Below are positions 7,274 to 15,682 of a stretch of 28,308 nt of DNA, piece by piece. The DNA lies in the NCBI GenBank assembly GCA_934717675.1, contig CAKUYZ010000017.1, forward strand, positions 1 through 28,308, read 5' to 3'. A program made the position numbers and the translations under genes. Numbering within the stretch: the stretch's first letter is position 1; every line of letters begins with the position of its first letter. The notes under the pieces are model-generated. The model was given only the letters and a program-made list of their open reading frames with translations. It made no database searches and was not told the DNA's origin. This DNA is from an uncultured Bacteroidales bacterium (lineage in GTDB: Bacteria; Bacteroidota; Bacteroidia; Bacteroidales; Marinilabiliaceae).

Positions 7274-10176
7274 CACAAAAAAGAGACGCTGAAGAGAAGC
7301 GAGGCGCAGACGTCTTGACTATCGAGCCTCCACGTGGCGCGACAACCGATGTTGACCGGGAACGGGAGCAAGAAGAAACGCGCGTCGGCCCACAACTCGG
7401 CCGAGGCCGTCTTGCGGCGCAGAGTAGCAGCCGGGCTCATGCCATTCCACAGGCGGTCAATGGCATAGTCCGCCACAAGGCGCAGATTGACACGCTTCAC
7501 ATAGGCCACGGGGCCAAGCTGCCAGTCGGGATTTAGGAGCGGCATGGCATATGCCATACGGAAAAAGGCCGACTTGTCACACGCCACAGTAGCCAAGCCA
7601 TAGGGGACGGCGATGCGGCCCGAGAGCATCCGCCGATAGAAATGGCCGGAGGCGGAACGCAGCCTGCCACCAGGCCACTTGGACTGCGCCGAGGCCATGA
7701 GAGAGAACTGATGGTGACGGCCAACGCCAGGGAGATAGAAGCGCGAGGTGAGGCAGAGCAGGCTGCCATAGTCACCAAAGGAGCGGGCATCATCATAGAC
7801 CGCGCTGACCGACGCGCCAAGGCGATAGCCTATGTCTCGCTCGGCCATACGCCGCAAGAGGTGGGCCGAAAGGCCATAGGTTGCGCACAGATATTCGTTG
7901 CCGGGCAAACGAGACACACTAAAGGATGACGCGCCAAGGGACGAGACGCACTCAACAGACGCCTGTAGGCCTGTTGACTTTCGGTGGTCCACCGCCACGG
8001 AGGGCGTGACGGCGCGGAGCCATGCTCCAGAGTTGAAGACGAGCGGCACAGAGGCTCCAAACGTGAGGCGGGAAAGCCGCGAGCGGTCATTGACGCGGGT
8101 GATGACCATCTCCTTATCGCCCGACGCAGACTCTTGAGCCTGCGAGACGGAATAAGAATAGTCGGCATGGCCCCATTTGCCAGAGAATGTTAGGCACGGC
8201 CATAGCCAATCCCAAGAGACTGAGGCGAAGAGCCGCTCATCGGCATAGTCCGGCAAGAGGTTTAGCCCCGCTTGAAAAGAGACGGTGCCGTGGGTGTTTT
8301 GGCTCGCCAAGCCAAGCCCCGGCCTGACAGACTGCGCGGCGGCATCCACCACCACTGGACCCCAACTGTGGACATTGGGCAAGAGATGGGTCTCAAACGG
8401 CCCTACACGCCGAAAAGAGCCGCAAAGAGTGTCGGCCGGGACAGCGAACGCCACCGGAAGCGAAACGCCACAGCTGTCTGACACCATTGCCGACACGGCC
8501 ACAGGACGATAACCGCTTGCGCCATAGGAACAGACAACAAGCCCGGAGCCATCGGCTAGCGGGTGAGGGCTACGCACGCCCTGCCTGCCGACAGCACGGC
8601 GGAGCAAAAGTCCGTCGGCAAGACGGAGCGAATAGACATCGGAATAGCCACACGAATCCATTGAGAAAAAGACCTCGCCACGGCAAGCGACCACGTCGCG
8701 AACTGAAGAATGAAGAGGCCCAAGGAGCGAGACAAGCCCAGAACCATCGGCACAAAGCCGCACGAGCCGAGAACCATCGGGACTGACGATGACTGCCAAC
8801 AGAGAATCGGCCGACAGCCACGTGACCTCGGGAGCCTGCCACCCTACGGGGAAGGTTCGCACTGGCGCAAGCTCCCCTCCCACCCTGCCAACCACAATGG
8901 AATGAGCCAAATCGGGACCCGACAAGACGGCCACAAGCGAATCTGCGCAAGCACTGAGCGAGGGACTGTGATAATTGCCTCCACGGGTGAGCCGCGCCGC
9001 CGCCCCGCCAGACAGGCGAGCCATCATGACGACACTCTCTGACGCATTGACCCAGCGCGGGTGCTGCCGCCGCTCACTCCACACAAGAGTGTCGCCGCGC
9101 AGGCAAAAACGCTCCTCGTTGCGAACTGAAGGCGTCAGCCTCCACACCTCGCGCCCCATGGAGTCAATGACGGCGAAATGCGCCACGGATGCCGGCGAGG
9201 AGACATAAGCCAACCATCCGCCAGCGCAAGGCGTGGGATGAAGAACCTCCTCATAGTCCGTGCGGCGCGGCCATATAGGACGGCACGGAGTGTCGGCCCG
9301 GCGCGCAGACTCCGTCTTCCAGGCTTCCGCCCAACGCTCCATGGCCCAAGAGTATAGGGCCATGGGACGCATAGACGTCTGCTGCCGCAAAGAGCGCGGG
9401 AAGGGGACGAAAGTGAACGGTTTGCGCCCTACGGCCTCCAAGGCTCGCCCCCACACAGCATTGCCGAGAGTGTCAGAAACGGCGGAGACCATGAGATAGC
9501 CCATATGGTAATAGTCTGGCACACGGCGACCATAGGAACCGAAATAGGCCTGCGAATATGACGGCGCGGAGCCGCCTGCCACAAGAGCCCTCATCTGCTG
9601 AAGAAACAAGGCGTCTCGGCCACGGCCGCCGAAAGTGTATTGCGTCTCGGCCCACACGGCGTCGCCCTCCAACGCCCAACGCGGGGCAAAAAGACCCAAG
9701 ACCAACCCCACGGACTGCTCACCGAAGAGGGCGTATAGCCCACGGGAAAAGCCGCAGATGGTGGACTGGGTCTGGAGGACATGCCGATACTCATGCGTCA
9801 TGAGGTGGCGCACCCACGGCACACAATCGTCAGCACCAACGTCATAGGCGAAAGCCTCGAGCCTCTTAGGGGCCCAGCTGACAAGACCGTTGGAATAGGC
9901 ATGGCGCGAATGGACAACGATGGAGACGGCTCGGCGACGCAGGGCGGGAGAGAAGTCAGAATATAGGAGCGGAGCCACGCGACTGAGCTCGCTATTGGCG
10001 CACAAAGCCCAACGGGCGGCGGCAGTGTCGGCATCGATGCTCCACAAGTCGCCACTCAGACGTTGCCAATGGAGCGCAAGGGGGTCAGAGCCAGTGGAAT
10101 AGAACTGCCCACGCGCGGTGAACGGCAAAAACAGCGCGAGGCACGCCCAAAGGCACCGCAACATCATAATATTCAA
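7273..10176 (-). CDS. Secreted metalloprotease-like / beta-propeller / barrel-like outer-membrane protein
   Basis: A 967-residue protein with a signal peptide (about 1-23, ending ARG before QFYSTG). Residues 30-300 look like a gluzincin-type peptidase of the peptidase-MA kind: HEYRH at 128-132 and a downstream ALEGDAVWAE (about 168-177) that could supply the third zinc ligand. The middle (about 320-600) has repeated segments such as AYVSSPASVAHFAVIDSMGREVWRL-like blades, resembling a TolB/WD40-type propeller (only similarity of pattern is claimed). The last ~300 residues alternate polar and hydrophobic positions and end in FSVSFL, as outer-membrane barrels do. The start overlaps the upstream membrane gene by 4 bases (ATGA coupling). 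The product is probably surface or outer-membrane located; substrate and function are unknown. Confidence 0.75.
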   Translation of the reverse strand: MNIMMLRCLWACLALFLPFTARGQFYSTGSDPLALHWQRLSGDLWSIDADTAAARWALCANSELSRVAPLLYSDFSPALRRRAVSIVVHSRHAYSNGLVSWAPKRLEAFAYDVGADDCVPWVRHLMTHEYRHVLQTQSTICGFSRGLYALFGEQSVGLVLGLFAPRWALEGDAVWAETQYTFGGRGRDALFLQQMRALVAGGSAPSYSQAYFGSYGRRVPDYYHMGYLMVSAVSDTLGNAVWGRALEAVGRKPFTFVPFPRSLRQQTSMRPMALYSWAMERWAEAWKTESARRADTPCRPIWPRRTDYEEVLHPTPCAGGWLAYVSSPASVAHFAVIDSMGREVWRLTPSVRNEERFCLRGDTLVWSERRQHPRWVNASESVVMMARLSGGAAARLTRGGNYHSPSLSACADSLVAVLSGPDLAHSIVVGRVGGELAPVRTFPVGWQAPEVTWLSADSLLAVIVSPDGSRLVRLCADGSGLVSLLGPLHSSVRDVVACRGEVFFSMDSCGYSDVYSLRLADGLLLRRAVGRQGVRSPHPLADGSGLVVCSYGASGYRPVAVSAMVSDSCGVSLPVAFAVPADTLCGSFRRVGPFETHLLPNVHSWGPVVVDAAAQSVRPGLGLASQNTHGTVSFQAGLNLLPDYADERLFASVSWDWLWPCLTFSGKWGHADYSYSVSQAQESASGDKEMVITRVNDRSRLSRLTFGASVPLVFNSGAWLRAVTPSVAVDHRKSTGLQASVECVSSLGASSFSVSRLPGNEYLCATYGLSAHLLRRMAERDIGYRLGASVSAVYDDARSFGDYGSLLCLTSRFYLPGVGRHHQFSLMASAQSKWPGGRLRSASGHFYRRMLSGRIAVPYGLATVACDKSAFFRMAYAMPLLNPDWQLGPVAYVKRVNLRLVADYAIDRLWNGMSPAATLRRKTASAELWADARFFLLPFPVNIGCRATWRLDSQDVCASLLFSVSFL

Positions 10177-10619
10177 CGGCTTCGTTCTTGCCCCTCATCA
10201 AAAGCCAGGCGAGTGAGCCGCAGATAGACAAGCACCCACAGCAAATTCCACACAACAAAAGTGAGCGCGCCAGCCAGGCCAAAGGCCATGACAAAGAGAC
10301 CCGCCAGACCTATCTGTGAAGCCGCATAGACATGGAAGCCAAGGCGACGGCCCAAAAGGAGGAAGACAAGCCCCACAATCTCCACCACATTAAAAAAAGA
10401 GAAATAGACTCCAAGCCCTGCCATGGCGAAAACGCCACCCACAATATCTGACGAGGCTTCAACACCTTGCGCTGTAAGGATGTCTGAGACCTCAGAATGG
10501 CTAAACTGGCTTATGGCCGAAAGCCCGAAACCATATAAGATGCCGCCAACAGAACCTATGAGGCTGAAGATGCAGGTGACGACTAACGGCAGATGAGCAT
10601 TGCGCAATGTATTAGACAT
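10173..10619 (-). CDS. Small integral membrane protein, four predicted helices
   Basis: A 148-residue protein of unknown family. Hydrophobic segments at about 10-35, 60-87, 92-118 and 117-138 suggest four transmembrane helices with a basic tail (EGQERSR). Its stop overlaps the start of the large secreted protein by 4 bases, so the two are translationally coupled and may work together at the envelope. YraN lies 37 bases upstream on the same strand. I do not recognise a named domain. Confidence 0.7.
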   Translation of the reverse strand: MSNTLRNAHLPLVVTCIFSLIGSVGGILYGFGLSAISQFSHSEVSDILTAQGVEASSDIVGGVFAMAGLGVYFSFFNVVEIVGLVFLLLGRRLGFHVYAASQIGLAGLFVMAFGLAGALTFVVWNLLWVLVYLRLTRLAFDEGQERSR

Positions 10620-10656
10620 TTAAGATGATGTTTGTTATGAAGACGTAAGCCTCAAA

Positions 10657-11004
10657 CTATCTGAAAGCTGACGGGATGAGCAGAATGTCGAAACCTCCCG
10701 CCTTTCGCGTCAGCACGACAAGGTCAAAACGGGCATCGCCGCGGAAATTGCTTTGCCGGATATAAGCCTCGGCGGCCGTCTCCAGGTATCTCACCTTGGC
10801 AAACGACACAAGGTCTGAAGGCGCCATGGCCGCCGAGCGCGTCTTGACCTCAACAAAGACAAGCACATCGCCATCCATTGCCACAATGTCAACCTCCTTA
10901 TGCCGATGGCGCCAGTTTCGGCAAATGATATTGTAGCCCCTCTCGACCAAATAGGCCGCCGCGACATCCTCGCCCAAACGGCCGAGGTCGTTATGCTCCG
11001 CCAT
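10657..11004 (-). CDS. YraN / UPF0102 family endonuclease-like protein
   Basis: A 115-residue protein with the complete UPF0102 pattern: GRLGEDVAAAYL at the N-terminus, then RNWRHRHKEVDIVAMDGDVLVFVEVKTRS, whose Asp39, Glu52 and Lys54 form a PD-(D/E)XK-like site, and a C-terminal FDLVVL segment. Length is typical. Members are linked to Holliday-junction-type nucleases by fold, but a cellular role is not established. Its ATG lies 11 bases after the stop of the Rpn-like gene, and the membrane-protein gene follows after 37 bases. The Rpn-like gene may have been inserted just upstream of an ordinary chromosomal gene. Confidence 0.88.
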   Translation of the reverse strand: MAEHNDLGRLGEDVAAAYLVERGYNIICRNWRHRHKEVDIVAMDGDVLVFVEVKTRSAAMAPSDLVSFAKVRYLETAAEAYIRQSNFRGDARFDLVVLTRKAGGFDILLIPSAFR

Positions 11005-11015
11005 GGCGCAAAGAC

Positions 11016-12287
11016 CTATTGACCGTTTGACAGGACGGACTTCACCACATCCTCCCCCACGCCAAGCGTGGCTGCTATGGCGGGGACGGCCATGCCCGCT
11101 TTTGACAAGGCGATGGCGGACGAGCGGACGAGCCGGAGGCTCTCCTCTCGGCTCTTAACAAGCTCATCGCGATTCTTTTCTAACTCTTTCTTGTTGGCAT
11201 CCAACTCTTTCTTGTTGGCATCCAACTCTTTCTTGTTGGCATCCAACTCTTTCTTGTTGGCATCCAACTCTTTCTGGCTGGTCGCGAGCTCTTTCTGGCT
11301 AGCCTCTAGCTCTTTCTTGTTGGTCGCTAGCTCTTTCTGGCTAGCCTCTAGCTCTTTCTGGCTAGCCTCTAGCTCTTTCTGGCTGGTCACTAGCTCTTTC
11401 TGGCTGGTCACTAGCTCTTTCTGGCTGGTCGCGAGCTCTTTCTGGCTAGCCTCTAGCTCTTTCTTGTTGGTCGCTAGCTCTTTTTTGTTGGCCTCCAACA
11501 TCGCCTTGGCCTGGCGGAGCTCGGCGCTGCGAGTCTCAAGCTCCTGCTGAAACTCCATCTCTATGTCCATCTTGGCGCGCACGCTCCTGTCCGCCAAGCC
11601 TATGCGGAGGCGCATGGTCAGGGCGTCATCGCTCACCTGGCAGTCGTCGGGCACCTCGATGACGTGATAGTCGCTAGGGCTCATGCGGCGCTGGTCGAAC
11701 ACCGACAGGATGCGTTCCGCGGCGTTGCGGGGGCGGGCTGGCAGGCGTGGGATCTGGACTATGACGACGTCGTGCGTGAGACTGCGGACGAACTTGCCGC
11801 CGCCATAGCCGCCGTGCGACCCGCCCGCGGCTATGGGGCGGCCGTCATAGTCGGTCAGGGTCCCGCCGTGGCTGTAGGCTATGGGGCTGTCGGTCTCGCT
11901 GATGGTGTGGCCAAGCAGGTAGATGGCAATGATGTGGCGAGGCACACCCGTGCCGTCCTCGACATTGGAGGGGTCGGAGTACTGCCCGCCGAGATATTTG
12001 CGGAATCGGTAGATCTCGGTCTCGTACCACACCTTCTGCAGCTCTATGCACACCGACTCTTGCGAGCCGTCGGATGTCTCGACCATGGCCGAGTAGTCTA
12101 GCCGGTAGATGCCGAGGTCTTTGCCCGTCTCGCGGTCGCGCGTCTTGTCGACATGCTCGTGGGCCATGGGGCGTATGTCCGTCACCTTGCGACGCAACAG
12201 AGCCGAGAGGAGAACCTTGGCGGCTCGCTGATCTTCCATTAGGTATTTGAACGAGGCGTCGTATATCGGGTTGAGAAGCTCTGTCAT
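11016..12287 (-). CDS. Rpn / PD-(D/E)XK nuclease family protein with long heptad-repeat coiled coil
   Basis: A 423-residue protein of the Rpn/transposase-like PD-(D/E)XK family common in Bacteroidota. The N-terminal third begins NPIYDASFKYLMED, and carries LDYSAMVETSDG followed by SVCIELQK, which gives the Asp...Glu-x-Gln/Lys nuclease core. Residues about 260-385 are a coiled coil of consecutive heptads (types LDANKKE, LEASQKE, LATSQKE, LVTSQKE, LATNKKE). A short C-terminal helical tail, GMAVPAIAATLGVGEDVVKS, resembles that of the second Rpn-like protein in the window. ATG at 12287 was chosen: it has AAGGAG six bases upstream and matches the family start; the frame is open to 12389. Rpn proteins promote recombination and some act in phage defence; the role here is unknown. 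Confidence 0.82.
   Translation of the reverse strand: MTELLNPIYDASFKYLMEDQRAAKVLLSALLRRKVTDIRPMAHEHVDKTRDRETGKDLGIYRLDYSAMVETSDGSQESVCIELQKVWYETEIYRFRKYLGGQYSDPSNVEDGTGVPRHIIAIYLLGHTISETDSPIAYSHGGTLTDYDGRPIAAGGSHGGYGGGKFVRSLTHDVVIVQIPRLPARPRNAAERILSVFDQRRMSPSDYHVIEVPDDCQVSDDALTMRLRIGLADRSVRAKMDIEMEFQQELETRSAELRQAKAMLEANKKELATNKKELEASQKELATSQKELVTSQKELVTSQKELEASQKELEASQKELATNKKELEASQKELATSQKELDANKKELDANKKELDANKKELDANKKELEKNRDELVKSREESLRLVRSSAIALSKAGMAVPAIAATLGVGEDVVKSVLSNGQ
11182..11496 (-). repeat. Tandem 21 bp repeat, about 15 units, coding heptads
   Basis: About fifteen consecutive 21 bp units inside the Rpn-like gene. Four at the C-terminal side of the array (11182-11265) are identical and encode LDANKKE; the others vary between SQKE and NKKE types. 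Because the unit is seven codons, gain or loss of units keeps the frame and only changes the coiled-coil length. The identical units suggest recent slippage or recombination. Confidence 0.92.
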
Positions 12288-12320
12288 ATGGACTCCTTCG
12301 CTTATGGTTCGCTTGATGCC

Positions 12321-12328
12321 CAAATATA
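12321..12328 (-). promoter_or_regulatory. -7 promoter box of the heptad-repeat Rpn gene
   Basis: TATATTTG on the minus strand fits TAnnTTTG and lies 33 bases before the ATG at 12287, giving a leader of roughly 25 nt that contains the AAGGAG ribosome-binding site. No clear -33 TTTG was found. The position supports the 12287 start over the longer frame. Confidence 0.5.
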
Positions 12329-12422
12329 AGGTTTTTGGGGGGAATTTAGAGCCACGCTGGCTCCTCGTTTCCGCAGCACCTGTTGTCATCTGACACCCGC
12401 AGCCGCAAAAGACAACAAAGGA

Positions 12423-12455
12423 AAAGGCGCGGGGGCGATTTTCCCCCGCGCCTTT
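12423..12455 (-). terminator. Intrinsic terminator after the LRR gene
   Basis: A perfect 13 bp stem, AAAGGCGCGGGGG (12423-12435) with CCCCCGCGCCTTT (12443-12455) and a 7-base loop. Read leftward it is followed by TTTTCCTTTG. It lies 37 bases after the LRR gene stop and separates that gene from the Rpn-like gene; the flanking A/T may let it work in both directions. Confidence 0.85.
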
Positions 12456-12491
12456 ATTTCCGCGATAAACGCGAAGCTTGCGGATGTGGGG

Positions 12492-14090
12492 TTACCTGAC
12501 AACAACCTTTCGCGAGCCAGCCGAAGTGGACACCACATAGACGCCTACAGGCAAAGGCCGCCCGCTTGGCATCTTGCGGCCCGCAAGGTCGTACACCTCA
12601 AAAGGCTCGCCGCCGGACACACTCACCACGCCGCCCTTGACGCTCACACGCACAGCCTCACGGTCGGCCTCTTTGAGGGAGGTGTAGTTGTATTCATATG
12701 GGAGGCTATTTGTCCCAAAAGTCGCAAAGAGATCCCACCACGGGCTAGCTTCATATTTGTCATAAGACTCTTCTGGGACGTCTAGAATAGTCCACCCTCC
12801 TTCGGGATCTGTGCAACTCAGGAAATTATATGTAGACTTGAGCTCGGGAGGTTCCACAGCATAGCAACGAACCCATATGGCGCACTCTTCTCGGTCGGCA
12901 AAGACCCCGACACCTACCTTTTGGAGAGATGGCGGCAAGTCTATGCTATTGAGGCGTGTGCCAGCAAAGGCCTCATCGCCTATTTCTATGACCGATGGCG
13001 GCACGGTAAAAGACCACAAATCTTTTTGGCCTTTGAAAGCCCTTGCGCCTATTCGCTCAACGGACGGTGGCAACGCGGGTATGGGCTTGCCTCCCCATCT
13101 GCTGTAGCTGAACGCATCGTCACCTATGGCTTTCAGGCCATCTCGGAGAATGAGATCGCCGCCTAGGGAGTACACACCACCTAAACCATTGAACTCACCT
13201 CCTGCCATAATCAAATCGCCCTCAATACTTCTTATAAATCCTAGACATTCCCCATCATACAAGACTAAATCTCCTAAAACATTCGCCTCAAAAAAAACGC
13301 CACTACCCCACTTCTCAATGGTGCTAGGCAAATTTACGTAGCCTCGGAAACATGTGCAAAAACCATCTCCCACATAAGTGACACCATCCTCAAGAACTAC
13401 CGTGTTTATTTTGTCATCAGGATAATGCCACACGTATTGCTGATAATAATCATTCCCCGTAGGAGGCCAGACGTAGTCCTTATTGATCACAAGCACGGAG
13501 TCGTCCTTAATCTCCCACCCGCGCCCATATGGTTGCATAACGACTGTGGTGTCAGGCCGATCCACAATGGCATCAAAATAAATAGCCCAATCAGATGACC
13601 GGTAGGCCTCGATGCAACCCTTAGGGACTTGAAGGATTCCATGGCCTCGGAGAAAGACACCGTTATCAACAGATGGGGGAACCTCACTAAGGCAGATGAC
13701 CGTGTCTGCGGCAAAATAAGAGTAAGACCTTCCCCAACATTCAAGCTCATCATAATACTCTCGCATTATCACCAAGCTGGTCATACTTCGCGGGAGTGTA
13801 ATGGACGATAACCAATTGCAATATTGGTAAGATCTCGAAGCCCACTTAAAATTCTCAGTGGATGTCACTCCCTCCTCAATGATAAGCCGTTTCATCCATA
13901 TTTCGGAGTCGTACTCATCAATGACTGCCGCCATCATGTCGCCATCATAATCTTTGGTAATTGTGAGGCAACTGTCTTTAGTCAACACCCAGCCTTTGCC
14001 TTGAGCCTGTATGCCCTCATCTTGCGCCATGACCCGTCCGCTCAGCGAGAGGCAAGTGGCGAGAAGAAAAAACAATAGAACGTTTCTCAT
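12492..14090 (-). CDS. BspA-like leucine-rich repeat protein with T9SS C-terminal sorting domain
   Basis: A 532-residue exported protein. Signal peptide about 1-22 (cleavage near MA/QDEG). The body holds degenerate BspA-type leucine-rich repeats, clearest at about 320-430: LPPSVERIGARAFKG, VPPSVIEIGDEAFAG, LPPSLQKVGVGVFAD. The last ~65 residues (VKGGVVSVSGGEPFEVYDLAG...GVYVVSTSAGSRKVVVR) form a type IX secretion type A sorting domain, so the protein is expected on the cell surface or secreted. BspA-like repeats often mediate binding to host or other proteins; no ligand can be inferred. The gene stands alone between its own promoter element (see 14174-14278) and terminator. Its promoter element is shared with the GTPase and AAA+ operons, implying co-regulation with intracellular and membrane genes. 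Confidence 0.85.
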   Translation of the reverse strand: MRNVLLFFLLATCLSLSGRVMAQDEGIQAQGKGWVLTKDSCLTITKDYDGDMMAAVIDEYDSEIWMKRLIIEEGVTSTENFKWASRSYQYCNWLSSITLPRSMTSLVIMREYYDELECWGRSYSYFAADTVICLSEVPPSVDNGVFLRGHGILQVPKGCIEAYRSSDWAIYFDAIVDRPDTTVVMQPYGRGWEIKDDSVLVINKDYVWPPTGNDYYQQYVWHYPDDKINTVVLEDGVTYVGDGFCTCFRGYVNLPSTIEKWGSGVFFEANVLGDLVLYDGECLGFIRSIEGDLIMAGGEFNGLGGVYSLGGDLILRDGLKAIGDDAFSYSRWGGKPIPALPPSVERIGARAFKGQKDLWSFTVPPSVIEIGDEAFAGTRLNSIDLPPSLQKVGVGVFADREECAIWVRCYAVEPPELKSTYNFLSCTDPEGGWTILDVPEESYDKYEASPWWDLFATFGTNSLPYEYNYTSLKEADREAVRVSVKGGVVSVSGGEPFEVYDLAGRKMPSGRPLPVGVYVVSTSAGSRKVVVR

Positions 14091-14173
14091 ACACTTAACT
14101 GTTTAGTTGTTTGTTATTTCACACTGCACCCAGACGACATTGAGGCCACGCCGCATCGGCCCTGGGATTGGAG

Positions 14174-14278
14174 CAAAGGTAAGCCGCGGGAAATTACCGT
14201 TAGCGTTTTTTTTTATTACAGTTTCAGTTTTTCACCCTTTCGCGGGGTTTATTGCGAAAAACGGCATAAAGCCCCGCG
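14174..14278 (-). promoter_or_regulatory. Shared promoter/operator element, copy A (LRR gene)
   Basis: In transcription order from the right: inverted repeat CGCGGGG (14241-14247)/CCCCGCG (14272-14278) with 24 bases between; then the A-tract whose plus-strand form is CG-T9-ATT (14204-14217); then, 25 bases on, TACCTTTG as -7 box (14174-14181). The ATG is at 14090. A second, inner inverted repeat TTTCGC (14238-14243)/GCGAAA (14254-14259) overlaps the left arm. The same layout recurs at 16476 and 27898. Function as promoter is inferred from position and the -7 box; the role of the inverted repeat (operator, activator site or RNA structure) is open. Confidence 0.75.
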
Positions 14279-14320
14279 GATGATGGCCTCAGGCGCGCCT
14301 CGAGATGTCGGCTGAGGGGC

Positions 14321-14357
14321 AAAAAAGACCGTGCCAAAGCCCGGGATGGTGGCACGG
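14321..14357 (-). terminator. Intrinsic terminator of the GTPase operon
   Basis: Stem TGGCACGG/CCGTGCCA (plus-strand arms 14329-14336 and 14350-14357) with a 13-base loop, followed leftward by a T-run (plus-strand AAAAAA at 14321-14326). It lies about 130 bases after the stop at 14490. The intervening 130 bases hold no convincing gene. Confidence 0.75.
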
Positions 14358-14489
14358 GATGGGGAGAACCTGCGTCTGCGTGGTCTGATCAGAACTTGAC
14401 GAAGAAAGTCTTGCGGATGCGAGTTGTTTGGCGGGGGCACAACAGTTGATGCTGCGCCTATACCATAAGGCAAAAGAGAAGAATAGGCT

Positions 14490-15239
14490 TCAGAACTCGA
14501 CTCTGAGACTCATACTCTGATGAGTTTTATTACTTGTCGTACGCTTAAAGTTCGCCTTGAATCCCAAAAGCTTAATGTCAAGGCCGGCGGCGATTTCCAA
14601 AACAGAGTTCATCTCTTTGAAGAGATCCACCGTCAATGACTGGCAGGAGCCGGCAAGTACGCCCCTCTTCATCAGGTCAAGCAAATTCTCAAGATCGAAA
14701 TCGGAGCATCTAAGAAAATGCGCATTCATATAATCTGTGATCTCAGCTACGGGAGCGGGCTTGTTATTCGGAATGCTTACCTCCAAGCAGCTTTTGTACT
14801 TCAGAGAAGCGTCATCAGAGTAACGGGCATTGACTTCAGCTCTGGCAATGATATTGCCGCCTCTGACACCACCACCCGCGTCGGAAGACCGGAAAGTCTC
14901 CAACCCGTTGGTCACAACAATGCGTTTGGCACCCATCTTCTGCAGTGCGCCTCGCAGTGCGGCGGCTTTCGACTTGGCAAAGATATCAGAATTGTCCACC
15001 TCCATCTGCCGTTCATCCATGATCATGACATAGGAGTTGGAGTACACATCGCGAGCGTAGAGGCAATTCAGGGCAGGGCGACACGCCCCGTGAAAAGGCA
15101 CATTGGCAAGAGCTGCCTTATCATCGATGTCCACCACGCTGACACGTTTGGTCAGGTCAGGGTAATAGCCTCTATCGACACCAGACTGAGTGTAGACATC
15201 GCCTACGAGCAAAAGATCTTTCAACTCATTAGTACACAT
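14490..15239 (-). CDS. Unknown soluble protein, third gene of the GTPase operon
   Basis: A 249-residue protein with no family I recognise. It has no signal peptide or membrane segment. Notable stretches are LLLVGDVYTQSG near the N-terminus, VSVVDIDDKAAL, SYVMIMDERQMEVD, a Gly-rich SDAGGGVRGGN near the middle, and a C-terminus ending MSLRVEF. The pattern of beta strands and helices suggests a compact alpha/beta domain. Its start overlaps the upstream tail-anchored protein gene by 19 bases, so expression is coupled with that gene and the GTPase-like gene; it may be their soluble partner (inference). Confidence 0.72.
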   Translation of the reverse strand: MCTNELKDLLLVGDVYTQSGVDRGYYPDLTKRVSVVDIDDKAALANVPFHGACRPALNCLYARDVYSNSYVMIMDERQMEVDNSDIFAKSKAAALRGALQKMGAKRIVVTNGLETFRSSDAGGGVRGGNIIARAEVNARYSDDASLKYKSCLEVSIPNNKPAPVAEITDYMNAHFLRCSDFDLENLLDLMKRGVLAGSCQSLTVDLFKEMNSVLEIAAGLDIKLLGFKANFKRTTSNKTHQSMSLRVEF

Positions 15240-15682
15240 AAAACTACTATTAAGATTATAATCATCCCCGCATAAAAAACGAAGCGTTTTTTCCCACGTT
15301 CTTTTGACTTTAGCCCTTTGCGAAAAACTGCCTCAACATCGGGGTGGAGCGAAAAACCCTCAGCATGCGCAACCTCTACGAGTTGCCCGAAAGCCTCATC
15401 GGCAGGCAAGTCGGAGCAGAACATAAAACCGCAAAAACGGCCGAGGTCATCGAGTTCTTTGAAATGGCCTTTTGCGAAGTAAGTCTTACAATGAGAGCGC
15501 TCTCGTGCGGGCAAAGACTGAGTGGACCAAGGCGCGGGGAAAGTGTACTCGCAGGCAACGTTGTTGAGCTTTTCGAACGCCTCCTGACGCTCGACAGTGT
15601 TTGGCAGCAGCTTCTTGCCATCGACAATCAGGGTGTCAGCATAAGTCCGCTTTGGGGCTTGATAGAAAAACGAGTAGCTCAT
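15221..15682 (-). CDS. Tail-anchored membrane protein of unknown function
   Basis: A 153-residue protein with a hydrophilic cytosolic part (1-128) and one C-terminal hydrophobic segment FYAGMIIILIVVLCVLMS (about 135-153) preceded by Lys/Arg residues, the layout of a tail-anchored protein facing the cytoplasm. No domain is recognised. The start overlaps the stop of the GTPase-like gene by 4 bases (ATGA), and the end overlaps the next gene by 19 bases, so the three products are probably made in fixed proportion. Confidence 0.75.
   Translation of the reverse strand: MSYSFFYQAPKRTYADTLIVDGKKLLPNTVERQEAFEKLNNVACEYTFPAPWSTQSLPARERSHCKTYFAKGHFKELDDLGRFCGFMFCSDLPADEAFGQLVEVAHAEGFSLHPDVEAVFRKGLKSKERGKKRFVFYAGMIIILIVVLCVLMS

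Noticed and set aside
11068..11550. Open + strand frame of 160 codons through the heptad repeat, rich in Phe, Leu and Ser
   Set aside because: It is the complement of the repetitive coding array in the Rpn-like gene; the frame stays open only because each 21 bp unit lacks stops. There is no ribosome-binding site or family match.
14249..14473. 74-codon minus-strand frame between the GTPase operon and the LRR gene
   Set aside because: It runs through an intrinsic terminator and into the shared regulatory element; composition is Pro/Arg-rich, with no motif.
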